Source: Planctomycetales bacterium (GTDB lineage: Bacteria > Planctomycetota > Planctomycetia > Pirellulales > Pirellulaceae). Taken from it: a stretch of DNA of 44,642 bases. The stretch is from the NCBI GenBank assembly GCA_020426845.1, contig JAGQPF010000345.1, forward strand, positions 1-44,642, written 5' to 3'. Of this stretch, positions 23,887 to 31,854 are shown piece by piece; position 1 is the first letter of the stretch, and each line of letters opens with the position of its first letter. Below the pieces are notes generated by a model, which saw only the letters and a program-made list of their open reading frames with translations, was not told where the DNA came from and made no database searches. A program made the position numbers and the translations under genes.

Positions 23887-25347
23887 ATGTCAAACGAGAT
23901 CCCCGGCGGTGTGACGCCGCAACATGCCGAGCGATTGGCCCGGCGACAATTCTTGGGGCAAATGGCGGCGGCGACGGTGGCGACGCTGGCTTGCGGCGAG
24001 CCGCTTCTGCGCGCCGAGGATCAACGCGAAGCTCCGCGGCCGACGGCTGACGCTTGCATCCTGTTGTGGATGGCCGGTGGCATGGCGGCGCCGGACAACT
24101 TCGACCCCAAACGGTATCGGCCGTTCGAGGTTGGCACGCCGCTCAAGGATGTCATGAGCACCTTTCCGGCGATCGACACGGCAGTCGACGACATCAAGAT
24201 CTGCGCGGGATTGGAGCGAATCGGCGCCGTCATGGACCGAGCCACCATGATCCGCTCACACTTCCAGCCCGACCTCGGGCACATCTTGCACTCTCGCCAT
24301 CAGTATCATTGGCACACCGGCTACGTTCCGCCGCAAACCGTCGCCTGTCCCCACCTCGGCGCCTGGATGGCGCGGGTCCTGGGGCCGCGGAACCCGGTGA
24401 TGCCCGCCTTCGTGAATATCGGGCAGCGTCTGGAGGGCATCGGCGAGAACGAAGAGATCAAGGCGTTTACCACGGCCGGCTTTTTCGGCAGCGAGTTCGG
24501 GCCGATGAACCTGCCGTTTCCCGATCAAGCCGCCAAGGCGGTCCGCCCGCCGCGCGACATGCAGCCGCCCCGATTCGCCGATCGGTATCGGTTCTTTAAA
24601 AGGCTCGTCGACCAGTCTCCGCATCGCGAGTACCTCAGCGACTACCACCGAGAGTCGATGCTGCGATCACTTGACAGCGCCCATCGCCTGCTGAGCAGCA
24701 AGGAGCGGGAGGCGTTTGACATCTCGCTGGAGCCCAAGGAGAGCTACGAGAAGTACGACACGGGGCGATTCGGCCAAGGGTGTCTGCTCGCTCGCCGGCT
24801 GGTGGAGAACGGCGCCCGCTTTGTGGAGGTCACCACCGAGTACATCCCGTTCGTGCATTGGGATACGCATAACAGCGGACACGAGACGGTCGATCGTTTG
24901 CACCGCGAAATCGATTTGCCGATCTCGCAGCTTGTGCTCGATCTGGAGGCACGTGGGCTGCTGGATCGCACGTTGATCGTGATCGCCAGCGAGTTCAGCC
25001 GCGACATGATCATCGAGGGCGTGCCCGGCAGCGCCGCGCGCGACCAGGCAACTTTCAAGGTCGAGAAGCTCGAGGAGCCGAAACACTACGGGCTCCATCG
25101 GCACTTTACGGGCGGATCCAGCGTGCTGATGTTCGGTGGCGGCACGAAGCGAGGTTATCTGCATGGCGCCACGGCGGACGAGCGGCCGTGCGTGGCGATC
25201 AAGGACCCGGTCTCGGTCACGGACCTGCACGCGACCATCATGACCGCGATGGGCATCGGCCCAGCCACAAAGTTCGAGATCGAAAAGCGGCCGTTCTACG
25301 TCACCGAAGACGGCCAAGGCAAGGCTGTCCGCGAAGTGTTCGCATAG
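23887..25347 (+). CDS. Tat-exported DUF1501 protein
   Basis: The 486-residue protein has a twin-arginine signal: ARRQFLGQMAAATVATLACG, with R19-R20 before QFL, which points to export by TatC. The body is the DUF1501 alkaline-phosphatase-like fold: CILLWMAGGMAAPDNFDP, SHFQPDLGHILHSRHQYHW, FVEVTTEYIPFVHWDTHN, TLIVIASEFSRD, HRHFTGGSSVLMFGGG and VTDLHATIMTAMGI. It usually follows a DUF1549/DUF1553 gene in Planctomycetes, as here, and the two probably form a functional pair in the periplasm-like compartment. No enzymatic reaction is established for the family as far as I know. The ATG at 23887 starts the Tat signal; the longer open frame upstream lies inside the previous gene. Confidence 0.96.
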   Translation: MSNEIPGGVTPQHAERLARRQFLGQMAAATVATLACGEPLLRAEDQREAPRPTADACILLWMAGGMAAPDNFDPKRYRPFEVGTPLKDVMSTFPAIDTAVDDIKICAGLERIGAVMDRATMIRSHFQPDLGHILHSRHQYHWHTGYVPPQTVACPHLGAWMARVLGPRNPVMPAFVNIGQRLEGIGENEEIKAFTTAGFFGSEFGPMNLPFPDQAAKAVRPPRDMQPPRFADRYRFFKRLVDQSPHREYLSDYHRESMLRSLDSAHRLLSSKEREAFDISLEPKESYEKYDTGRFGQGCLLARRLVENGARFVEVTTEYIPFVHWDTHNSGHETVDRLHREIDLPISQLVLDLEARGLLDRTLIVIASEFSRDMIIEGVPGSAARDQATFKVEKLEEPKHYGLHRHFTGGSSVLMFGGGTKRGYLHGATADERPCVAIKDPVSVTDLHATIMTAMGIGPATKFEIEKRPFYVTEDGQGKAVREVFA

Positions 25348-25459
25348 CAGCCTTGGAAAATTCGCAGTCGGGGACGGACAAAGTTCGGAAGGTATGCGGT
25401 AGGATGGAGGGGTAGATCGAGACGACTCCGGATGACTGCGGGAAAGGCTGGGAGCGACC

Positions 25460-26140
25460 ATGCGACTGACATGGCTGGGGCACGGTGGTTGGCAAATCGA
25501 AGCGGCGGGCAAGACACTGCTGCTGGATCCCTTCTTGACGGCGTGCCCGACCGCTCGGGCCAAGCCTGCCGATCTCGAGTGCGACTACTTGCTGCTGTCG
25601 CATGGCCACTTTGATCACGTTGCCGATGCCGCGGAGATCGCCGGCCGCACGGGCGCCACGCTTTGTGGCAGTTACGAAATCACCGAGTGGTTTCGCGCCA
25701 ATCATCACGTCGAGCACACGCAGCCGATGAATCTCGGCGGCGGAATTTCGCTTGATTGTGGCCGACTGGTGTTCACCACCGCCCTGCACAGCTCGCAGCT
25801 TCCCGATGGCAGCTATGGCGGCAATCCCGGCGGGTTTGTGCTGGAGTCCGAAGGCAAACGCATCTATTTCGCCTGTGACACCGCGTTGTTCTCGGACATG
25901 GCGTTGATTGGCAAGCCGGGTTTGGACTTCGCCGCAGTGCCGATCGGGGATCGATTCACGATGGGACCGGACGACGCGTTGGAAGCGGTCCGGCTGCTGA
26001 AGCCCAAGCTCGCCGCGCCCGCACACTACAACACGTGGCCTCCCATCGCGCAGGACGGCGCGGCTTGGGCCGAGCGAGTAACAGCCGAGACCGAATCGCG
26101 CGGCTTGGCTCCTGAGGTGGGTGAACCCTTCGAAGTTTGA
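25460..26140 (+). CDS. UPF0173 metallo-beta-lactamase-fold hydrolase
   Basis: The 226-residue protein begins MRLTWLGHGGWQIEAAGKTL, typical of the UPF0173/UlaG-like branch of metal-dependent hydrolases. The metal motif H-x-H-x-D-H appears in SHGHFDHVAD, followed by further ligands in TTALHSSQ, YFACDTALFSD and APAHYNTWP. Length and order match the family, which hydrolyses small metabolites; no substrate is known here. There is no signal peptide, so it is cytoplasmic. The ribosome binding site gggag (25449-25453) supports this start. It lies downstream of DUF1501 with its own 112-base upstream region. Confidence 0.95.
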   Translation: MRLTWLGHGGWQIEAAGKTLLLDPFLTACPTARAKPADLECDYLLLSHGHFDHVADAAEIAGRTGATLCGSYEITEWFRANHHVEHTQPMNLGGGISLDCGRLVFTTALHSSQLPDGSYGGNPGGFVLESEGKRIYFACDTALFSDMALIGKPGLDFAAVPIGDRFTMGPDDALEAVRLLKPKLAAPAHYNTWPPIAQDGAAWAERVTAETESRGLAPEVGEPFEV

Positions 26141-26203
26141 GCAAGCCTCTGCAACGAGCGAAGGACCATGGACAATTCGCCCACGGGAAGTCAGAGCACG
26201 TGG

Positions 26204-26222
26204 CACAGGCTGCCAGCCTGTG
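26204..26222. repeat. Dispersed palindrome (cacaggct-gcc-agcctgtg)
   Basis: The sequence is a perfect 8-bp palindrome around gcc. The same palindrome occurs at 41391-41409, and a degenerate half copy at about 41429-41449. Another half copy (cacaggctgcg) occurs near 26260. It lies in the noncoding leader of the gene at 26363 and marks a repeat family common in planctomycete genomes. Confidence 0.8.
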
Positions 26223-26310
26223 ATGGGTCTGGTCTTCGCCTCAGGTTGCAGCGCTGCGGCACAGGCTGCGTGTCGGGGGCGTGGCCGTTGGAGGGGTGGA
26301 ACAGTCCACT

Positions 26311-26342
26311 GGGCCTCACAAGGGTCGCCTGCGGTGGAGGCC
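26311..26342 (+). repeat. Dispersed 32-bp repeat, copy 1
   Basis: The segment starts gggcctcacaagggtcgcc and matches the reverse complement of 30463-30494 at 31 of 32 positions. It ends 20 bases before the start of the gene at 26363, so the open frame running through this region is repeat-derived rather than coding. Confidence 0.8.
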
Positions 26343-26362
26343 GGACCGGATGTTGGTCGATA

Positions 26363-27319
26363 ATGGTCGCGATCCTGTTAGCCGTTGTGGCGACCAACGC
26401 GATTGCCGCCGAGCCGCTGCGGTGGCAATTGGCTGAGGGCGAGCAGTGGCGTTGGACTGCCAAGCAGACCGTGACGACTCGACGCCAAGCAGTCACGGCC
26501 ACCGGCCCCGCCAAGCCATTGGGAGCAGTGGTGACGGTGGTGTTGCATTCTTTGTGGACCGTCGAGGCGGTCGGCAAAGCCTTTGCACGCCCCGAGCCAT
26601 TGCCTTCGGCGACAGCGCCAAGGCAGGACACCGCGCTGATCCGCGTGGACTTGCAGCGTCTGCAGTTGACAATGAACACGCCGCCGGGCGCGGCGCTCGA
26701 ATACGACTCGGCGAAACCGCCTGCCGCTGACGACGCGCCCGCGCTTCGCGAGGTCGCAGACCAGTTCAAGACGTTGATCGGCGCGGTGTTGTATGTACGG
26801 ATGACATCGCGTGGCGAGATTTTGGATGCGGCCGAATCCCAAGCCGGCCAACAAAGCGGGACGCCTAAGCCGCAGGCAACGCGTCCACTCGCCGACGCCG
26901 ATCCTGCGGGGCTCCGGCAAATCGTGCGCGGCGGCTTCCCGCTGCTGCCCGAGCGAACGAGCCGCGCGGGCGCCGAGTGGCGTGATCGACAGACCCTCGA
27001 CTCGCCATTGGGGCCGTTGCTCGTCCAACGGGTGTTTCGGCTCGGACCCACAACCGACCAACAGGAGCTTCGCCCGTTGCGTCTGCGCGGCTTTGTCTCG
27101 CTACAGCCACCGCCCGGTGGCCCGCCTCCGGCGGCGAAGATCGTCTCGCAACAGTGGGAGGGCGAGTACAACTTTGACATCCGTCGCGGCAAACTGTCGC
27201 GTTCTCGAGTGACGCAGTCGCTGGTCATCGAACGATCGTTGGGACAGGAACGCGAGCGAGTTCAGACCGATTCGTCACTGGAGGCAAGCGCCGAGGCTGT
27301 CTTGAGCGGCCAGCCATGA
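26363..27319 (+). CDS. Exported protein of unknown function
   Basis: The 318-residue protein starts MVAILLAVVATNAIAAEP, a short hydrophobic signal without an obvious basic n-region, and continues with a beta-rich body: WRWTAKQTVTTR, VVTVVLHSLWTVEAVG, IRVDLQRLQLTMNTPPG, VLYVRMTSRGEIL, GFPLLPERTSRAGAEWRD and YNFDIRRGKLSRSRVTQSL. This reads like a DUF6263-type family, although I am not certain. The ATG at 26363 is chosen because upstream in-frame sequence is made of dispersed repeats. The stop overlaps the start of the phosphoesterase gene (ATGA at 27316-27319), so the two are probably co-translated. Confidence 0.75.
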   Translation: MVAILLAVVATNAIAAEPLRWQLAEGEQWRWTAKQTVTTRRQAVTATGPAKPLGAVVTVVLHSLWTVEAVGKAFARPEPLPSATAPRQDTALIRVDLQRLQLTMNTPPGAALEYDSAKPPAADDAPALREVADQFKTLIGAVLYVRMTSRGEILDAAESQAGQQSGTPKPQATRPLADADPAGLRQIVRGGFPLLPERTSRAGAEWRDRQTLDSPLGPLLVQRVFRLGPTTDQQELRPLRLRGFVSLQPPPGGPPPAAKIVSQQWEGEYNFDIRRGKLSRSRVTQSLVIERSLGQERERVQTDSSLEASAEAVLSGQP

Positions 27320-27852
27320 AGATCGGTGTGTTGTCGGACACGCACGGCAGGGTGGCGCAGACGCGCGCGGCGGTGGAGCTGTTGTTGAAGGAACAGGTGG
27401 AGGTCTTGATTCACTGTGGCGATCTGAACACGCGTGAGATTGTCGAGACATGCAGCGTGTTGCCGTTCTATTTCGCGTTCGGAAATCACGACAGCGATAT
27501 GACGAGCGAGCTGCGGCGGGCAGCCACGGAGTTGGGCGTCAACTGCTTGGGGTGGGGCGGGGTGATTGAGCTCGCCAGCCGACGCATCGGGATCCACCAC
27601 GGCCACATGCGGGTGGATCGCGAGCGCGTCGAGCGCGCGGCGCCCGACTATTTGCTCACCGGGCACACTCACGAGGCGGCCGACGTGCGCGACATCCTGC
27701 AGGTCGATGGGGTGTTTGGCGGCGTGCCGACTCGCCGCATCAATCCGGGCGCGTTGTATCGCGCGAAACGGTATACCGTGGCGACGCTCGACCTGAATTC
27801 CGATCAGCTTGAATTTCTCGAGGTGGTAAGGGTGGGGCGCGACATCGGTTAG
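27316..27852 (+). CDS. YfcE/MJ0936-type metallophosphoesterase
   Basis: The 178-residue protein shows the complete calcineurin-like motif set in order: GVLSDTHG, IHCGDLN, FAFGNHDSD, IHHGH and LLTGHTHE. Its length matches the small YfcE/MJ0936 phosphodiesterases, which hydrolyse phosphodiester substrates with two metal ions. There is no export signal. It overlaps the upstream exported-protein gene by four bases (ATGA). The substrate is unknown. It is followed by the repeat-rich convergent gap. Confidence 0.95.
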   Translation: MKIGVLSDTHGRVAQTRAAVELLLKEQVEVLIHCGDLNTREIVETCSVLPFYFAFGNHDSDMTSELRRAATELGVNCLGWGGVIELASRRIGIHHGHMRVDRERVERAAPDYLLTGHTHEAADVRDILQVDGVFGGVPTRRINPGALYRAKRYTVATLDLNSDQLEFLEVVRVGRDIG

Positions 27853-27910
27853 CAAGCGCGCGATGAGGCGTTGGCCTCGCGCTTCCGTGACGGCGCCGCG
27901 CTCGCGCGTA

Positions 27911-28165
27911 CGTTGAGGAAGGCCTTCAGCCTTCGTTGAATGGTTGTATCATTGTCCCCGCGACGCGCGCGCAATGTGGCGGCCGTGTTCCCGGGGCGGC
28001 GCTGCGCTTGCCCCGGGCTACGTTGAGGAAGGCCGTTGGCCTTCATTGAGTGGTTGTATCATTGTCCCCGCGACGCGCGCAACGTGGCGGCGGCCGTGTT
28101 CCCGGGGCGGCGCTGCGCTTGCCCCGGGCTACGTTGAGGAAGGCCGTTGGCCTTCATTGAATGGC
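27911..28165. repeat. 110-bp tandem repeat, about 2.3 copies
   Basis: Units start at 27911, 28021 and 28132 with cgttgaggaaggcc. The full units contain ttgtatcattgtccccgcg and the inverted repeat cccggggc...gccccggg (27990-28017 and 28101-28128). Small insertions separate the copies, so they have diverged after duplication. Confidence 0.9.
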
Positions 28166-28211
28166 GAATGGTTGTCCCGGCGAAATCCGCGCGAACCGGC
28201 GCAAGCCATGC

Positions 28212-28230
28212 AAAAAAGCCCCGCAGGGGC
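28212..28230 (-). terminator. Rho-independent-type terminator, distal copy
   Basis: On the minus strand this reads gcccctgcggggc followed by six T, the form of an intrinsic terminator. It lies about 270 bases beyond the end of the radical SAM gene and duplicates the nearer copy at 28336. Confidence 0.65.
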
Positions 28231-28335
28231 GACAGATGGTAGCCATGGGCGCGAGCCCATGGAACCTCGCGCGAGCCCGTCAAATTGATCGCGAGTCCGT
28301 CTAAGCGGGAACGCAAGGGACTGCGCAAGCCATGC

Positions 28336-28354
28336 AAAAAAGCCCCGGAGGGGC
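28336..28354 (-). terminator. Rho-independent-type terminator for the radical SAM gene
   Basis: On the minus strand the sequence is gcccctccggggc followed by a run of six T. It lies about 150 bases downstream of the radical SAM stop codon and is the best candidate for its transcript end. The same hairpin module recurs at 28212, and without the T run at the right end of the window. Confidence 0.7.
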
Positions 28355-28370
28355 GACAGAAGGTAGCCAC

Positions 28371-28470
28371 GGGCGCGAACCCGTGGATCCGCGCGCGAGC
28401 CCGTGGATCCCCGTGCGAGCCCGTGGAACCCCGTGCTAGCCCATGGAACCGGGCGCGAGCCCGTGGAACC
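28371..28470. repeat. 20-bp tandem repeat, five copies
   Basis: Units of exactly 20 bp start at 28371, 28391, 28411, 28431 and 28451, with consensus g-cgcgagcccgtggaacc. They vary at a few positions. There are no spacers, so this is not a CRISPR array. The array extends from the agccccg..ggggcgacaga module that also makes the terminator hairpin. Confidence 0.9.
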
Positions 28471-28502
28471 GAGCGCGGCGCATTCCGGGAGTCCTCGGCG
28501 AA

Positions 28503-30323
28503 CTAGGTCGCGTCGGCCATGGCCGAAAGCTGAATGACCGACCGCGTCTGCTCTTTTTCGAGGAATGGTCGTCCGTACTTGACGTTGACGTGGTCCCAGG
28601 GAAGGCGGGCGCCCATTTCATAGGGCTCGTGGAGCGCGACATCGACATCGAGTCCGACGTCCGCGATCGCCTGCCACCAGCGCGACGGCTCGAAGTGCTC
28701 GTTCCAGCTGTCGAGCCGCGCGCCGCGGCGCCAAGCCAGCTCGATTACATCGGCGACTCGGCGGTCGCCGCGGCTCAGCACGCCCTCCAGCAAGCTAGTG
28801 TCAATATCGTGGCACTTGACGTTGACACTGCGAATCGAGCGGCGGCTCCAGAGGTAGCGATGCGCCTCTTCGAAGTACTCGCGGCGCTGCATGCCGTTCC
28901 ATTGGTAAGGCGTATGGGCCTTGGGGACGAAGTTGGAGACGCTGGCCGTGACGCGCGCGAAGCGGCCGCGTTCCTCCTTGCCGATGCGGGCGATGGTCTC
29001 CGCCATTTCGATGATGCCGTCCAGGTCCACGCGTCGCTCGCCCGGCAGGCCGCAGAGGAAGTAGAGTTTGACCGACTCGTAGTTGTTGCGGAACGCGACT
29101 CGGCAGCCTTCGAACAGGTCCTCGTTCTTGATCTTCTTGCGGATCTGCTCGCGCATGTCGTCGCGAGCCACCTCGGGCGCCAAGGTGAGGCTCGAGCGGC
29201 GAGTGTTGCCAAGCAGCTCGGCGATCGAACGCAGCTGGTCGTTGACACGCAAGCTAGGCACGGAGATGTTGACGCCCAGCGGGCGGAAGACACGCTTCAG
29301 CTCGGTGACCAGCTCCTCGAAGTGCGGGTAATCGCTGCTCGACAATGACAGGATCGAAAGTTCGTTGAAGCCCGAGTTGCGATAGCTTTCCAGAGCCGCG
29401 TCGACGATGGTCTTCACCGAGCGAATGCGGAGCGGGCGTTTGATGACCGTGCTCTGGCAGAACCGACATTGCCAGGGGCAGCCGCGCATGATCTCGATCG
29501 AGATGCGATCGTGCACGCATTCGACGAAGGGCACCAGCGGCTTGGTCGGCAGCGGAATGCCCTCCAAGTCGGAGATCACCGATGGTTCAATCGTGGCGGG
29601 CACATCGTCTCGCGTGCGCTGGTGGCCGATAAAGCGGCCGTCGCGATATTCGGGCTGATAGAAGCGCGGCACATAGGCGTAAGGCAGCGAGCGAGCGAGC
29701 TCGGCCAACGCCTCGGCCCGCTGCTGTCGACCGGCCTCGCCCTCCAAGGCGGGCTCCGCTTCTTGCAGCCGCAGCCAAGCGTCGCAGATGGCGGGCAGCG
29801 CGGGCTCGCCGTCGCCGGTGACCAACAAGTCCATGAACGGCGCCATCGGCTCGGGATTCTGAGCGCAGGGTCCGCCCGCGATCACCAGTGGATCGCGCAT
29901 GGTCCGCTGCTCTGCCCGCAGCGGAATCCCGCCCAGGTCGAGCATCGTCAGCACGTTGACGGAGCAAATCTCGTACTGCAGCGAGAAGCCCACGACGTCG
30001 AAGTCGCTGAGCGGCGTGAAGCTTTCGAGGCTGTACTGCGGCACGCCATGGCGCCGCATCTGCTGCTCCATGTCGGTCCAAGGCGTGTACGTCCGCTCGC
30101 AGGCCCAGTCCTCCCGCTGGTTCATCAGCGTGTAGAGCACCTGCAGCCCGTGGTGGCTCATGCCGATCGTGTAGACATCGGGGAACGCCAGGCACAGTTT
30201 GCCCCGCACCTGCCGATGATCTTTGCAAACCTGATTCAGCTCGCCGCCAAGATACTGTGCGGGCGTTTGCACGTTCGGCAGGAGCTTGGAGGTGACGAGA
30301 TCTTTGAGCGGTTGATTCAGCAT
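28503..30323 (-). CDS. Radical SAM protein of the TIGR03960 type
   Basis: The 606-residue protein has a B12-binding-like N-terminal part (LCLAFPDVYTIGMSHHGLQ, PLSDFDVVGFSLQYEICS, DPLVIAGGPCAQNPEP) and a radical SAM domain with the iron-sulfur motif C-x3-C-x2-C in RGCPWQCRFCQS. The downstream GFNELSILSLSSSDYPHF and ITVSSLRV-like segments (INISVPSLRVNDQL) fit the TIGR03960 family. Members often sit beside, or are fused to, a DUF2344 (TIGR03936) partner; I see none in this window. The reaction is unknown; such enzymes are generally thought to modify RNA or a cofactor. The ATG at 30323 begins the protein-like sequence. It is divergent from the Rieske-MazG gene across 226 bases. Confidence 0.93.
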   Translation of the reverse strand: MLNQPLKDLVTSKLLPNVQTPAQYLGGELNQVCKDHRQVRGKLCLAFPDVYTIGMSHHGLQVLYTLMNQREDWACERTYTPWTDMEQQMRRHGVPQYSLESFTPLSDFDVVGFSLQYEICSVNVLTMLDLGGIPLRAEQRTMRDPLVIAGGPCAQNPEPMAPFMDLLVTGDGEPALPAICDAWLRLQEAEPALEGEAGRQQRAEALAELARSLPYAYVPRFYQPEYRDGRFIGHQRTRDDVPATIEPSVISDLEGIPLPTKPLVPFVECVHDRISIEIMRGCPWQCRFCQSTVIKRPLRIRSVKTIVDAALESYRNSGFNELSILSLSSSDYPHFEELVTELKRVFRPLGVNISVPSLRVNDQLRSIAELLGNTRRSSLTLAPEVARDDMREQIRKKIKNEDLFEGCRVAFRNNYESVKLYFLCGLPGERRVDLDGIIEMAETIARIGKEERGRFARVTASVSNFVPKAHTPYQWNGMQRREYFEEAHRYLWSRRSIRSVNVKCHDIDTSLLEGVLSRGDRRVADVIELAWRRGARLDSWNEHFEPSRWWQAIADVGLDVDVALHEPYEMGARLPWDHVNVKYGRPFLEKEQTRSVIQLSAMADAT

Positions 30324-30462
30324 TCGGTTTCGCGAGGCGGGTGTCTGGAGCGAGCGGGAGCGGTAGAATGTGGGCAGCGCGTCGGATGGAAGCTAGCCAG
30401 CCGGATCGCCGGCCCCGGTGTTGGGTTTCATTGTTAGGTTTTTGATTGGCCTGTCGAGATCG

Positions 30463-30494
30463 GGCCTCCATCGCAGGCGACCCTTGTGAGGCCC
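30463..30494 (-). repeat. Dispersed 32-bp repeat, copy 2
   Basis: The sequence is the reverse complement of 26311-26342 with one mismatch. It lies in the divergent intergenic region between the radical SAM and Rieske-MazG genes, about 55 bases before the latter's start. Confidence 0.8.
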
Positions 30495-30549
30495 GGGGGG
30501 CCGCCCTCCGCTCCTCAATGGGCGATCTTCGAACAACTTGCGTGGCTTT

Positions 30550-31395
30550 ATGAGCGATTTTACGACGGTGGCAAAAGTCGGGGCAATACCCGAGGGCCAG
30601 GGGCAGGCGTTTCCCGTCAACGGCCGTATGGTGGCCGTGTTTCGCGATGGCGCCCAATACTTCGCCATTGATGATTTCTGCCCGCACATGGGCGCCTCCT
30701 TGGCCGCCGGACACGTGGAAGAGGGCGTTGTCGCCTGCCCGTGGCATCTCTGGCGATTCCGCGTTTGCGACGGCGCTTGGTGTGACAACCCGTCGATCAA
30801 AATCGACCATTTTGACGTGCGGATCGAGGGCGACGAGATTCAGGTCCGCGTGCCGCCGAAGGTGTCGCCCCGCGCTGCGGCAGATCAGGCCGGTCAGGCG
30901 AATCAAGCGGATCAGGCAGACAACGCCGACCAGGCGTCCGAGGCGACGGTTGAACCGACGGTTGAACTGACGGACGGCGCTGCCGAGTGTGACTCCACAG
31001 ATGAATCATCTCCGGATGATGATGACGACGATGACGATGAGCCCGAGCCGGCGGTCCTGGCCGAGACAGGCCAGTCGGCGACTCGCAACTCCGCGATCAC
31101 GCTCAGCGGTTTTCAGCAGCTGATTCACCGCATGTACTATGACAAGGACGACGCACGCGGGGTCGATGGCACCTTCATGTGGCTGATGGAGGAGGTGGGC
31201 GAGCTCGCCGCCGCGCTGCGGGGGGACGACATCGACAATCTCCGCGAGGAGTTCGCGGACGTGCTGGCTTGGCTGGCGACGATCGCCAATGTTGTCGGCG
31301 TGGACCTCGGCGAGGCCGTCGCGCTCAAGTATGGCGCCGGCTGCCCCGGTTGTGGTCAGCTTGAGTGCGAATGTCCCGACGCGGAAAAGCCTTGA
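30550..31395 (+). CDS. Rieske [2Fe-2S] and MazG domain fusion protein
   Basis: The 281-residue frame is unbroken and has three parts. Residues 1-102 form a NirD-like Rieske domain with both cluster motifs: C44-P-H46 in FCPHMGAS and C63-P-W-H66. Residues 103-182 are a disordered-looking linker, Gln/Asn/Ala-rich and then strongly acidic (about eight Asp in a row near 156-163). Residues 183-262 form a MazG-type nucleotide pyrophosphohydrolase helical domain with EEVGE (214-218) and E234-x-x-D237 for metal binding. The end has four cysteines (C265, C268, C273, C275) that could bind zinc. Free-standing MazG proteins with this tail are known; fusion with a Rieske domain is unusual. It is the first gene of the operon continuing to 33636. 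The ATG at 30550 is preferred over a TTG at 30538. Confidence 0.92.
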   Translation: MSDFTTVAKVGAIPEGQGQAFPVNGRMVAVFRDGAQYFAIDDFCPHMGASLAAGHVEEGVVACPWHLWRFRVCDGAWCDNPSIKIDHFDVRIEGDEIQVRVPPKVSPRAAADQAGQANQADQADNADQASEATVEPTVELTDGAAECDSTDESSPDDDDDDDDEPEPAVLAETGQSATRNSAITLSGFQQLIHRMYYDKDDARGVDGTFMWLMEEVGELAAALRGDDIDNLREEFADVLAWLATIANVVGVDLGEAVALKYGAGCPGCGQLECECPDAEKP

Positions 31396-31504
31396 CCGTC
31401 GATCTGGCGCGGCCCGTTGGACCCCGTCGGAGTTCCCCGGTTCCCGTCCCCGAACGTCCAACCCCTCCCGCCACGTCGTGGCCACCTTCAGAGCTTTGGA
31501 AATA

Positions 31505-31822
31505 ATGCCCAAGATGATTCACGTTCTCGCCACGATTGAGCTGCAGCCGGGAGTCCGCGAAGAGTTCCTCGGCCACTTTCACGAGGTGGCCAAGTTGGTG
31601 CGCGAGGAGCAAGGCTGTCTGGAGTACGGCCCGGCGGTCGACTTGCAAACGTCGATTGCCGCTCAGCCTCCGGAGCGGCCCGACGTGGTCGTGGTGATCG
31701 AGAAGTGGGACAGCCTGGACGCGCTGGAGGCCCATCTGATTGCGCCGCACATGATCCGCTATCGTGAGCAGGTGAAGTCGTTGGTGGCTGGGGCGGTCAT
31801 TCAGGTGCTGCAGCCGGCTTAG
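31505..31822 (+). CDS. ABM-family monooxygenase-like protein
   Basis: The 105-residue protein is a compact ferredoxin-like domain of the antibiotic biosynthesis monooxygenase (ABM/YgiN) type: IHVLATIELQPGVREEFLGH, VAKLVREEQGCLEYGPAV, VVVIEKWDSLDALEAHLIAPHM. Family members often act on quinols or small aromatic molecules without a cofactor, but many are uncharacterised. The ATG at 31505 or the one at 31514 could be the start. The gene lies 109 bases after the Rieske-MazG gene and 32 bases before the XdhC gene, so it is probably in the same operon. Confidence 0.9.
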   Translation: MPKMIHVLATIELQPGVREEFLGHFHEVAKLVREEQGCLEYGPAVDLQTSIAAQPPERPDVVVVIEKWDSLDALEAHLIAPHMIRYREQVKSLVAGAVIQVLQPA

Positions 31823-31854
31823 CAGTTTGACGGTACGCGAAAAAAGGTGAGCAG

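Larger units (their letters stand above)
27853..28502. other. 650-base convergent gap filled with repeats and terminators
   Basis: The gap lies between the ends of the phosphoesterase (plus) and radical SAM (minus) genes. It contains three copies of a 110-bp unit (27911-28165), each of the first two with a cccggggc...gccccggg hairpin, then two terminator-like hairpins (28212-28230, 28336-28354) and a 20-bp tandem array (28371-28470). I see no protein-coding gene in it. Confidence 0.85.

Noticed and set aside
26168..26362. N-terminal extension of the exported protein at 26363
   Set aside because: The extension is made of two dispersed repeats (26204-26222 and 26311-26342) and lacks protein-like sequence, while the ATG at 26363 starts a signal peptide.
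28371..28470. 20-bp tandem units considered as a CRISPR array
   Set aside because: The units are directly adjacent with no spacers and vary at several positions, so this is a minisatellite-like repeat, not a CRISPR.
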